Assembly (NCBI GenBank): GCA_946482595.1
Contig: CAMLSD010000072.1
Location: 1 to 25,894, forward strand
Source: an uncultured Comamonadaceae bacterium
GTDB taxonomy: Bacteria > Pseudomonadota > Gammaproteobacteria > Burkholderiales > Burkholderiaceae
DNA length: 25,894 bases
Direction of reading: 5' to 3'
The notes beneath the pieces are model-generated. The model was not told where the DNA came from. It ran no database searches and worked only from the letters and a program-made list of their open reading frames with translations. The position numbers and the translations under genes were made by a program. The stretch's first letter is position 1. The number at the start of each line of letters is the position of its first letter. This document shows positions 9,328 to 16,242 of the stretch, in pieces.

Positions 9328-11634
9328 ATGAACCCGCTGCGCGACGCTCGCCGCGGCGGCAGCGGCCCCGAGCGTCGGGAGGAGCCCGTCTCGCCCGTCC
9401 AGGTGCACTGGCCCCGCCTGCTGGCCGCGGCGCTCGTGCTGTTCCTGCTGCTGGGCGATGCGGTGCGGGTGCTGCCGCTGGGTCTGCGGCAGCTCGACCA
9501 TGCCCTGTACGACATCCGCCTGCGCGCCACCATGCCGCGCACGCTCGACGAGCGCATCGTCATCGTCGACATCGACGAAAAGAGCCTGGCCGAAGTGGGG
9601 CGCTGGCCCTGGAGCCGTGACCACATGGCCAGCCTGGCCAATGAGCTGTTCGACCGCCAGAAGGTGGCACTCGTCGGCTTCGACATCGTGTTTGCCGAGC
9701 CTGACCGCAGCTCGGGCCTGGCGCGGCTGGAAGCCCTGGCCCAGAACGAACTGAAGGACCAACCGGGTTTCGCGGCGCGCCTGGAGCAATTGCGCCCGAC
9801 GCTCGATCACGATGCACGCTTTGCCGCCGCCCTGAAGGGGCGTGACGCCGTGCTCGGCTACTACTTCACCAATGACCGTGATGGCCGCAGCAGCGGTGCG
9901 CTGCCGGCACCGGTGATGGATGCGGCGGCACTCGCCGGGCGGCCGATCGAATTCACCCAGTGGACCGGGTTTGGCGGCAACCTGCCCGAGCTCGTGAAGG
10001 CCGCACCACTGGGGGGGTTCTTCAATTCGCTGCAGGACGGTGACGGTGTCGTGCGTGCCGTGCCGCTGATTGCACGGCACGCAGGGCAGTACTACGAAGC
10101 GCTGGCACTGGCCATGTTCCGTGCGCTGGTGGGCGACACCACGGTTGAACCTGGTTTCCCGTCCGAGCGCTGGCTGCCGCGCAGCTACCGCGGCCTGGAG
10201 TCGGTGCTGCTGCGCCGAGCCGGACAGGTCCACGCGATCCCGGTCGATCCGCGGGTCGGTGCGCTGGTGCCGTACCGCGGCCCGGGCGGCCCGGAGGGCG
10301 GGTCGTTCCGCTACGTGTCCGCCAGCGACGTGGTCAAGGGGCGGCTCACGCCCGCCCAGCTGCAGGGCAAGATCATTCTGGTGGGCACCACCGCCCCCGG
10401 CATGTTCGACCTGCGCGTCACGCCGGTCGGGCAGGTCTACCCCGGCGTCGAGGCGCACGCCAACCTGCTGGCCGGGCTGATCGACGGCCGCCTGCCGGTC
10501 GAGCCCGACTATGCGCTGGGCTATGAAGCACTGTTGCTGCTGATCGTGGCACTCAGCCTGATCCTGGTGCTGCCACGCCTGACGCCGGCGCGGGCGACGG
10601 CCCTCACGGCCGCCGTGCTGGCCGGGCTGGTGGCGCTGAATCTCTGGCTCTACGTGGCTCATGCCCTGGTGATGCCGCTGGCCTCGCTGCTGATTGCCGC
10701 CTTGGCCATGCTGGTGATCACCATGGGGCATGCCTACTTCTTCGAAGGTCGCCCGAAGCGCCTGCTGGCGCGCACCTTCGGCGCCCACGTGTCGCCCGAG
10801 GTGCTGCATGACCTGGCCGCCGAAGGCGAGTCGCACGACCTGAGCGCCACCAGCCGGCCGATGACGGTGATGTTCTGTGACATGCGCAACTTTGCCGAGC
10901 TGTCGCGCGATGCGTCGGCGCAGGCGGTGCGGGAACTGCTGGCGGCGTTTTTCGGGTGCGTGACCGACGTCGTGATGCAGCACCGCGGCACGCTCGACAA
11001 GTACATCGGCGACGCCGTCATGGCCTTCTGGGGCGCGCCGCTGGACACGCCACGCCACGCCGAACAGGCCGTGGCGGCGGCGCTTGCGCTGGGCGAGGCG
11101 CTGCAGGCGCTCAACACGTCCCGCGCCCAGCGTGGCCTGCCCGCCATCGACGTCGGGATCGGCCTGAACACCGGCATGATGATCGTCGGTGACCTGGGCA
11201 CGGCCACGCGCACCAACTACACCGCGATGGGCGAGCCGGTGGACACGGCGGCCCGCATCGAAACCCTCACCGCCAGCTATGGTCTGCCGGTGCTGGTGGG
11301 TGACGGCACGCGCGATGCCGCCAACCACCTGGCCTGGCAGGAGGTCGACCGGGTGCGCCTGCGCGGGCGGGAACGCGTGCTGACGCTGTACGCACCCTTG
11401 CCGCCGCGTGCTGACGACGACAAGTCGCAGGCCAGTGAACTCCTGGCCTGGAACATGGCCTTGAAGGCCTACCGGGCCCAGGACTGGGACCAGGCCGATG
11501 TGCAACTGCTCAACCTGCAGCGGCTCAACCCGGGCAAGGCGCTCTACGCCTTGTTTGCCTATCGCGTCGCCCACCTGCGCAAGCACCCGCCGGCGCCCGA
11601 CTGGGACGGCGCCTTCACCGTCGACGCCAAGTAG
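9328..11634 (+). CDS. CHASE2-domain class III adenylate/guanylate cyclase
   Basis: Predicted membrane-bound nucleotidyl cyclase of 768 residues. Order: one N-terminal membrane helix (about 29-47), extracytoplasmic CHASE2 (about 50-390, with VIVDIDEKSLAEVGRWPWSRD), three membrane helices (about 398-470, with ILVLPRL), class III cyclase domain (about 505-690), and a TPR-like tail (about 700-745). Metal Asp518 lies in MFCDMRNF and Asp562 in DKYIGDAVM; Lys558 in that motif and the NYTAMG segment favour ATP, hence cAMP. At the transition-state motif the sequence is GEPVDTAARIE, with Asp639 where Asn is usual and Arg643 kept. It starts 10 bases after the FHA gene stop, so the genes are probably co-transcribed. 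CHASE2 and membrane layout closely parallel the kinase three genes upstream. Confidence 0.94.
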   Translation: MNPLRDARRGGSGPERREEPVSPVQVHWPRLLAAALVLFLLLGDAVRVLPLGLRQLDHALYDIRLRATMPRTLDERIVIVDIDEKSLAEVGRWPWSRDHMASLANELFDRQKVALVGFDIVFAEPDRSSGLARLEALAQNELKDQPGFAARLEQLRPTLDHDARFAAALKGRDAVLGYYFTNDRDGRSSGALPAPVMDAAALAGRPIEFTQWTGFGGNLPELVKAAPLGGFFNSLQDGDGVVRAVPLIARHAGQYYEALALAMFRALVGDTTVEPGFPSERWLPRSYRGLESVLLRRAGQVHAIPVDPRVGALVPYRGPGGPEGGSFRYVSASDVVKGRLTPAQLQGKIILVGTTAPGMFDLRVTPVGQVYPGVEAHANLLAGLIDGRLPVEPDYALGYEALLLLIVALSLILVLPRLTPARATALTAAVLAGLVALNLWLYVAHALVMPLASLLIAALAMLVITMGHAYFFEGRPKRLLARTFGAHVSPEVLHDLAAEGESHDLSATSRPMTVMFCDMRNFAELSRDASAQAVRELLAAFFGCVTDVVMQHRGTLDKYIGDAVMAFWGAPLDTPRHAEQAVAAALALGEALQALNTSRAQRGLPAIDVGIGLNTGMMIVGDLGTATRTNYTAMGEPVDTAARIETLTASYGLPVLVGDGTRDAANHLAWQEVDRVRLRGRERVLTLYAPLPPRADDDKSQASELLAWNMALKAYRAQDWDQADVQLLNLQRLNPGKALYALFAYRVAHLRKHPPAPDWDGAFTVDAK

Positions 11635-11653
11635 CGCCGGCCCGTGCCACCGC

Positions 11654-11680
11654 TGCGTACCAGTGCGTACCAGTGCGTAC
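11654..11680 (+). repeat. Short tandem repeat, 10-bp unit x 2.7
   Basis: TGCGTACCAG is repeated in tandem (11654-11663, 11664-11673) and followed by a partial copy TGCGTAC (11674-11680). It lies 20 bases after the cyclase stop, in the 210-base gap before the phosphodiesterase-like gene. The 10-bp period equals about one helical turn, so an operator array is conceivable. The rest of the gap shows no clear promoter. Confidence 0.7.
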
Positions 11681-11844
11681 GGATTTGCCGGAATTCGTGC
11701 GGAACCTCACGACTGAACGCCTCGAGACGGACCGGGGTGTTTCGGTGGCCCCTCCAAATGCAGGCACACTCTGCGCAGCGTGCCGTCGGACCAGCGACCA
11801 GGGTTGGCGCTGGCCGAGCGTGCGCCATCGACGATCTCGACATC

Positions 11845-12606
11845 ATGAAAGTGCGGGTGCTGGGCTGCTCCGGGGCCATTGCGGCAGGCTGCAAGACCAC
11901 GGCCTTCCTGCTGGACGACGACCTGCTGGTCGACGCCGGCACCGGGGTGGGCGATCTGAGTCTCGACGAACTCGCACGTATCGATCACATCGTGGTGAGT
12001 CACTCTCACCTCGACCACATCGTGTCGATTCCGCTGCTGGCTGACAGTGTGATCAGCCGGCGTAACCAGCCTGTGACGGTCCATGCGCTGCCCGAGACGC
12101 TGCATGCCTTGCGCACCCATGTGCTCAACGACGTGATCTGGCCGGACTTCACCCGCCTGCCGAGTGCGGCCCGCCCGGTGCTGCGCCTGGTGCCACTGGC
12201 CGTGGGCCAGCGCCTGCGGCTCGGGGGCAAGACCATCGAGGTGCTGCCGGCACAACACACCGTGCCGGCCGTCGGTTATGCCGTCGAGGGCCGCGCCGGC
12301 TGGTGGGTCTATACCGGCGACACCGGCCCCAATCCGGCGCTCTGGCCGCTGCTGTCCGATCGCCGTGTCGAGATGCTGGTGATCGAAACGGCCTTCAGCG
12401 ACCGTGAGCAGGAACTCGCCCGCATCAGCCAGCACCTGTCGCCGGCCAGCCTCGCCGACCAGCTCGACGGCCTGTCCGGTGAGGTGCCGGTCTACCTGAC
12501 GCATGCCAAGCCCGGCGAGATGGAGCGCATCGCACAGGAAGTGCGTGCCCTGCCGGTCACCCACACGATTCGCCATCTTGAAGCGGGCCAGGTCTACGCG
12601 GTGTGA
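11845..12606 (+). CDS. Metallo-beta-lactamase-fold protein, probable class II 3',5'-cyclic-nucleotide phosphodiesterase
   Basis: The 253-residue product has the metal-binding motif HSHLDHI (His53, His55, Asp57, His58), preceded by LLVDAGTGVGDLSLDEL and followed by YTGDTGPNP, ETAFSDRE and YLTHAKPGEMERI. HxHLDH followed by I-x-S-[hydrophobic] is close to the class II cyclic-nucleotide phosphodiesterase signature (yeast PDE1, Vibrio CpdP type), although a Pro replaces a hydrophobic residue in it. Position right after a cyclase supports hydrolysis of cAMP. The alternative is another MBL hydrolase such as an RNase Z-like enzyme. Start 11845 is chosen because MKVRVLGCSG begins the fold; the longer in-frame extension from 11644 crosses the tandem repeat and looks non-coding. 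No signal peptide. Confidence 0.85.
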   Translation: MKVRVLGCSGAIAAGCKTTAFLLDDDLLVDAGTGVGDLSLDELARIDHIVVSHSHLDHIVSIPLLADSVISRRNQPVTVHALPETLHALRTHVLNDVIWPDFTRLPSAARPVLRLVPLAVGQRLRLGGKTIEVLPAQHTVPAVGYAVEGRAGWWVYTGDTGPNPALWPLLSDRRVEMLVIETAFSDREQELARISQHLSPASLADQLDGLSGEVPVYLTHAKPGEMERIAQEVRALPVTHTIRHLEAGQVYAV

Positions 12607-12765
12607 TCCAGTGCCCGCAGCGGACACATCCCGGCACGGTTGAGCGACAAAAAGTGTCACTGGTGACCGGGGCCAACTGACCAAGCGGGTCGCAAGTCGT
12701 AACAGCGAGACCCCAAGCCGCGTACAAAGTCACGCCAAATGCGCCCTCGGGGCCTGTGAACAGGG

Positions 12766-12781
12766 TGGCACGGCATCTGCA
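12766..12781 (+). promoter_or_regulatory. Sigma-54 (RpoN) -24/-12 promoter of the first pilin gene
   Basis: TGGCACGGCATCTGCA matches the RpoN consensus TGGCACG-N4-TTGCA except for one T to C change. The invariant GG (12767-12768) and GC (12779-12780) have the required 10-base spacing. It is 45 bases before the pilin ATG, leaving room for a short leader. A GTGTC motif at 12654-12658 and its inverse GACAC at 12623-12627, about 110-140 bases upstream, are at a distance suited to a PilR-like activator. RpoN/PilR control of major pilin is established in Pseudomonas; here it is inferred from the motif. Confidence 0.8.
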
Positions 12782-12825
12782 TCTTGAAAGTCGTCTTCAC
12801 CCCCAACCTCGAGTAGGAGAGTTCC

Positions 12826-13281
12826 ATGTCCCGCATTCAATCCATGAAGCGTTCGGCCCAAAAGGGTTTCACCCTGATCGAACTGATGATCGTCGTGGCG
12901 ATCATCGGTATCCTGGCTGCCATCGCCATTCCGCAGTACCAGAACTACACGGCTCGCGCCCAAGTGTCTGAAGCCATGAACCTGGCCGCCGGCCTGAAGA
13001 CCGCCGTCTCCGAGATTGCCCAGCAGGACGGCGCACTGACGGGTGCTGACAGCGGCACGAACGGCCTGCCCGCTGCGACCGATGTCGTTGGCAAGTACGT
13101 GGTTTCCGTCAGCGTGGTCGACGGCCTGATCACGGCAACGATGCAACCGAGCGGTACCAACGGCACCAGCGCCCTGGTCGGCGGCGGCACCCTGACCATT
13201 CAGCCCGTCCTCAATGCCGGCAGCGTGTCCTGGACCTGCGGCGGCACCATCGCTGTCCAGTATCGCCCGAAGAGCTGCTGA
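12826..13281 (+). CDS. Type IV pilin (first copy)
   Basis: Type IVa pilin precursor of 151 residues. After a 14-residue basic leader ending in Lys-Gly comes the prepilin peptidase site [12 protein letters not shown], with Glu5 of the mature protein present, followed by the hydrophobic assembly helix and [14 protein letters not shown]. The globular head ends in a C-terminal disulfide loop: [10 protein letters not shown] to the terminal Cys (KSC). AGGAGAG precedes the ATG at good spacing. The only strong promoter seen is RpoN-type, so this copy is probably the major subunit. A terminator follows immediately. Its homologue lies 65 bases downstream. Family is certain; whether it is pilA or pilE by local naming is not decided. 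Confidence 0.96.
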   Translation: MSRIQSMKRSAQKGFTLIELMIVVAIIGILAAIAIPQYQNYTARAQVSEAMNLAAGLKTAVSEIAQQDGALTGADSGTNGLPAATDVVGKYVVSVSVVDGLITATMQPSGTNGTSALVGGGTLTIQPVLNAGSVSWTCGGTIAVQYRPKSC

Positions 13282-13298
13282 TAGTTCCTTCCGAACAG

Positions 13299-13327
13299 AA
13301 AGGCTGGCGTGAGCCAGCCTTTTTTTT
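13299..13327 (+). terminator. Strong rho-independent terminator between the two pilin genes
   Basis: A perfect 10-bp stem, AAAGGCTGGC (13299-13308) with GCCAGCCTTT (13313-13322), GTGA tetraloop and a run of eight T (13320-13327). It should stop most transcription from the first pilin promoter and make the second pilin gene low-level by read-through or dependent on an unseen promoter. Confidence 0.95.
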
Positions 13328-13346
13328 AACCGAAGCGGGAGCTGCC

Positions 13347-13793
13347 ATGAGTCATGAGAAGCGCAACGTGAGTGGATTCACGCTGATCGAGTTGATGATC
13401 GTCGTGGCGATCATCGGCATTCTCGCGGCCATCGCGATTCCTCAATACCAGAGCTATGTCGCTCGCACGCAGGTGTCCGAGGGCATGATGCTGGCCACGC
13501 GCCTGAAGCAGGACATTGCCGAAGTCGCACAGCAGACGGGCGTCCTGACCGGGGCCAACAGTGGCACCAACAGCATTCCTGCGCCGGCGGATGTGAATGG
13601 CCGGTTCGTGTTGTCGGGCGGTGTGGCGAATGGCATCATCACCATGACCTTTCGCGCGACGGGGGTCAACGGCACCAGCGCGTTGATTGCGGGCCAGACA
13701 CTCGTGCTGACGCCGACGGTGGGCCTGGGGTCGATCACCTGGCAATGCGCGGGAACGGTTCCCGTGGCGTATCGGCCCAAGCCGTGTTCATGA
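13347..13793 (+). CDS. Type IV pilin (second copy), ends in Cys-Ser
   Basis: Type IVa pilin precursor of 148 residues. The leader is shorter ([10 protein letters not shown]), cleaved before [10 protein letters not shown]; the next ~28 residues are almost identical to the first copy. The heads share a framework (LTGA-SGTN, NGTSAL, Trp-x-Cys, YRPK) but differ in much of the surface. The disulfide loop runs from Cys in ITWQC to KPCS, so the last residue is a free Ser, which the first copy lacks. GGGAG lies 6 bases upstream of the ATG. No promoter is visible between the terminator and the start. It is followed by a gene for a PglL/TfpO-like glycosyltransferase. Possible roles are an alternative subunit or a minor pilin. 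Confidence 0.95.
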   Translation: MSHEKRNVSGFTLIELMIVVAIIGILAAIAIPQYQSYVARTQVSEGMMLATRLKQDIAEVAQQTGVLTGANSGTNSIPAPADVNGRFVLSGGVANGIITMTFRATGVNGTSALIAGQTLVLTPTVGLGSITWQCAGTVPVAYRPKPCS

Positions 13794-14037
13794 TGTCCTG
13801 ATGTTCGGCCGGGTTGCCGGCAGCGCAGACGGCACCGGCCAAAGCACCATCTTGTGGTCGCAGCATGCGATCACGAGCCTGTCTCGGGTTGTTTCGCACT
13901 GCGCCGCGCTGCCCACCGGCCCGGCCCGGCGGCTTGTCATTCAAACGGACGCACCGCGTTCAGGACAGGCGCAGCAGCCTTGACGGCGCAGGCGGTTGGT
14001 AACATGCGGCGCAACATCACCGCCCGCGCCAGCACGC

Positions 14038-15630
14038 ATGTCCCACCCTGCCACGGCCCACCTGCAGCGAACGATTGCAGCGTGGGCACCTGGCTGGCTC
14101 GTTCCAGCCTTTGTACTGGGCTACACCCAGCAACCCATCACGATCTTCTACAACGAAGCCCTGGCGGTCCTTGGCTGGGGGGTGGTGTTGCTCCTTCTGG
14201 CGGGTCGTGGCGCGCACGAATGGGCCAAGGTGCTTGGTGTGGCCCTGCTCGCGGCCGCGTTGCTCAGCGTGCTGCTGGCGGCCGTCCAGTACATCGCGCC
14301 CGGTTGGGTCGACGGTCAGTGGATCGCCCGGCCCGCGACGCCTGGGCGCGCCTATGCCAACCTGCGCCAGCCGAACCAGTTGAGCAGCCTGATGCTGATG
14401 GCGCTGTGTTGCGTACCGGCGCTGTGGGCCGCGCGGCCTGCCGCCTGGCGCTGGGCCTGGCTCGTGCTGGCGGCGCTCACGCTGGGCATTGCCTTCAGCA
14501 GCTCGCGCACCGGTGCCGTCGGCATGGTATTGCTGGCCGGCTGGGCCCTGCTCGATCGCGGCCTGCCGGGGCCGGTGCGCCGCTGGTTCGTTGCCGGAGT
14601 CGTGTGGCTGGCGGTGTGGTGGGCGCTGCTGTGGGCCTGGGGCCACTTTGGCGGGACCACGTACTTTGCTGAAGCCCGGCTGGGCTCGGGTAGCGACATC
14701 AGCAGCTCGCGTTTCAGGATCTGGTCCAACACACTGGAGCTGATCGCGCTGCACCCCTGGAGCGGCGTGGGCTGGGGCAACTTCAATGCGGCCTGGACCT
14801 TCACCATCTTCCCGGAGCGGCCGACCGCGTTTTTCGATCACACCCACAACCTGGTGCTGCAGCTGGCCGTTGAGCTGGGCATCCCGGTCACGGCGCTGCT
14901 GCTGGGCGGCCTGGGCGCGCTGGTGTGGCTGGGATGGCCCGGCCTGAGACAGGCCGATCGACAACGGGCGCTGTGGTCGCGGGCCTGCCTGATGATGCTG
15001 ATGCTGCTGCTGTGGCACAGCCTGCTGGAGTACCCGCTGTGGTACCCGTACTTCCTGTTCCCGGCCATCGCGGCGCTCGTGATCTACGTCGTGCTGGGGG
15101 GCCAGGCGCGCGGCGCGTCACTCGGGGCGGCGTGGGCGTTGGGGTTGCGGCTGCTGGCCCGTGCGGCGGGCATCGTGATGGTGGTCGGCGCCGCCTGGGC
15201 GATCTGGGACTACCAGCGCATCGTGCAGATCTTCGCGCCGCATGGTGAACGCGGTCAGGCCCCGCTGATCGATCGGATCGAAGACGGCCGGGGCAGCTGG
15301 CTGTTCGGTCACCATGCCGACTACGCGCTCGTCACCACGGCCGACCGGCCGGAGGAGGTGTTCGATGGTTTCGAGCGGCCGTTGCGGCATCTGATCGACG
15401 CCCGGCTGATGGTGGCCTATGCCAAGGCCCTGCACGGGCGCGGCGAGCATGACAAGGCGCTGTACGTGGCGCAGCGCCTGAGGGAATTCCGTCATCCCCT
15501 GGGCGAGGCCTTTTTTGCGGTCTGCGACGTCGACGTGCCTGAGCCTGAGCCCGAGCCCGAGCCCGCCACGCGGCCGTTCCAGTGCGAGCGCACGCCGGTG
15601 CTGCTGGGCTATCGCGACGTGCTGCCTTGA
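14038..15630 (+). CDS. PglL/TfpO-like O-oligosaccharyltransferase (Wzy_C family)
   Basis: A polytopic inner-membrane protein of 530 residues with about 11-13 helices. It carries an N-terminal PglL-type signature (TQQPITIFYNEAL, about residues 31-43), the Wzy_C segment with FSSSRTGAVG and FRIWSNTLELIALHPWSGVGWG, the periplasmic-loop motif DHTHNLVLQLAVELG, and the later HSLLEYPLWYPYFLFP. These motifs fit protein O-oligosaccharyltransferases, which move lipid-linked glycans onto pilins in the periplasm, more than O-antigen ligases. A hydrophilic C-terminal domain (about 400-530) ends with a PEPEPEPEPA stretch. ATG 14038 is preferred over an in-frame TTG at 13996. The 244 bases before it show no clear promoter. 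The adjacent pilin with a C-terminal Ser is the obvious candidate substrate. Confidence 0.88.
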   Translation: MSHPATAHLQRTIAAWAPGWLVPAFVLGYTQQPITIFYNEALAVLGWGVVLLLLAGRGAHEWAKVLGVALLAAALLSVLLAAVQYIAPGWVDGQWIARPATPGRAYANLRQPNQLSSLMLMALCCVPALWAARPAAWRWAWLVLAALTLGIAFSSSRTGAVGMVLLAGWALLDRGLPGPVRRWFVAGVVWLAVWWALLWAWGHFGGTTYFAEARLGSGSDISSSRFRIWSNTLELIALHPWSGVGWGNFNAAWTFTIFPERPTAFFDHTHNLVLQLAVELGIPVTALLLGGLGALVWLGWPGLRQADRQRALWSRACLMMLMLLLWHSLLEYPLWYPYFLFPAIAALVIYVVLGGQARGASLGAAWALGLRLLARAAGIVMVVGAAWAIWDYQRIVQIFAPHGERGQAPLIDRIEDGRGSWLFGHHADYALVTTADRPEEVFDGFERPLRHLIDARLMVAYAKALHGRGEHDKALYVAQRLREFRHPLGEAFFAVCDVDVPEPEPEPEPATRPFQCERTPVLLGYRDVLP

Positions 15631-15637
15631 CGCCTGT

Positions 15638-16153
15638 TCAGGCGGCCCGGTACGACCCCGACTTGCCGCCGTGCTTTTCGAGCACGCGCACCTGGCCCAT
15701 CACCATGCCGCGGTCGATGGCCTTGCACATGTCGTAGATCGTGAGCAGGCCGACCTGCACACTGGTCAGGGCTTCCATCTCGACGCCGGTGCGGCCCAGC
15801 GTCTCGACCTGCGCGCGGCACAGGATGCGCGATGCCGGCTCGTCGATCTCGAAGTCGACGCTGACCCGCGTGAGCGGCAGCGGGTGGCACAGCGGGATCA
15901 GGTCGGCCGTGCGCTTGGCGGCCTGGATGGCGGCGATGCGGGCAATGCCGAGCACATCGCCCTTTTTTGCCGTGCCGGACAGGATCACCGCGAGTGTCGC
16001 GGGCAGCATCTCGATCTGGCCCTCGGCGACGGCAACGCGGTGCGTCACGTCCTTGGCGGCCACGTCGACCATGTGGGCCTGGCCCTGGGCATCGAAATGG
16101 GTGAGGCCGCCGGCGGCCGGCGGCGGGGCAGGGGAGAAGGTGTCGCGTGTCAT
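15638..16153 (-). CDS. moaC: Cyclic pyranopterin monophosphate synthase MoaC
   Basis: MoaC completes the first step of molybdenum cofactor synthesis, making cyclic pyranopterin monophosphate from the MoaA product. The 171-residue protein has the family motifs in order: [77 protein letters not shown], and the C-terminal KHGGKSG. It has about ten extra N-terminal residues rich in Pro/Ala compared with E. coli MoaC. The start at 16153 is chosen because the longer in-frame extension (to 16261) overlaps the divergent M48 gene and lacks conservation. It converges on the glycosyltransferase gene with only 7 bases between stops; no other moa gene is nearby. Confidence 0.97.
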   Translation of the reverse strand: MTRDTFSPAPPPAAGGLTHFDAQGQAHMVDVAAKDVTHRVAVAEGQIEMLPATLAVILSGTAKKGDVLGIARIAAIQAAKRTADLIPLCHPLPLTRVSVDFEIDEPASRILCRAQVETLGRTGVEMEALTSVQVGLLTIYDMCKAIDRGMVMGQVRVLEKHGGKSGSYRAA

Positions 16154-16242
16154 GGCTGGTGCATGATAGCGGCAGGGCACCCGGGCTGAACTTGCCCCCC
16201 GGGACGGGTTCCAACCCCAGGCCTGAACTTCGAACACCCCGC

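Noticed and set aside
9259..11586. 775-codon minus-strand frame opposite the cyclase gene
   Set aside because: Same GC-driven shadow effect; the plus strand holds intact CHASE2 and cyclase motifs.
11644..11844. N-terminal extension of the phosphodiesterase-like gene
   Set aside because: It passes through the tandem repeat and encodes an Arg/Cys-rich sequence unlike the MBL fold start, which begins at 11845.
13801..14037. Small overlapping plus-strand open frames after the second pilin
   Set aside because: They encode Arg/Pro/Ala-rich sequence without ribosome binding sites or family resemblance, consistent with intergenic GC-rich DNA.
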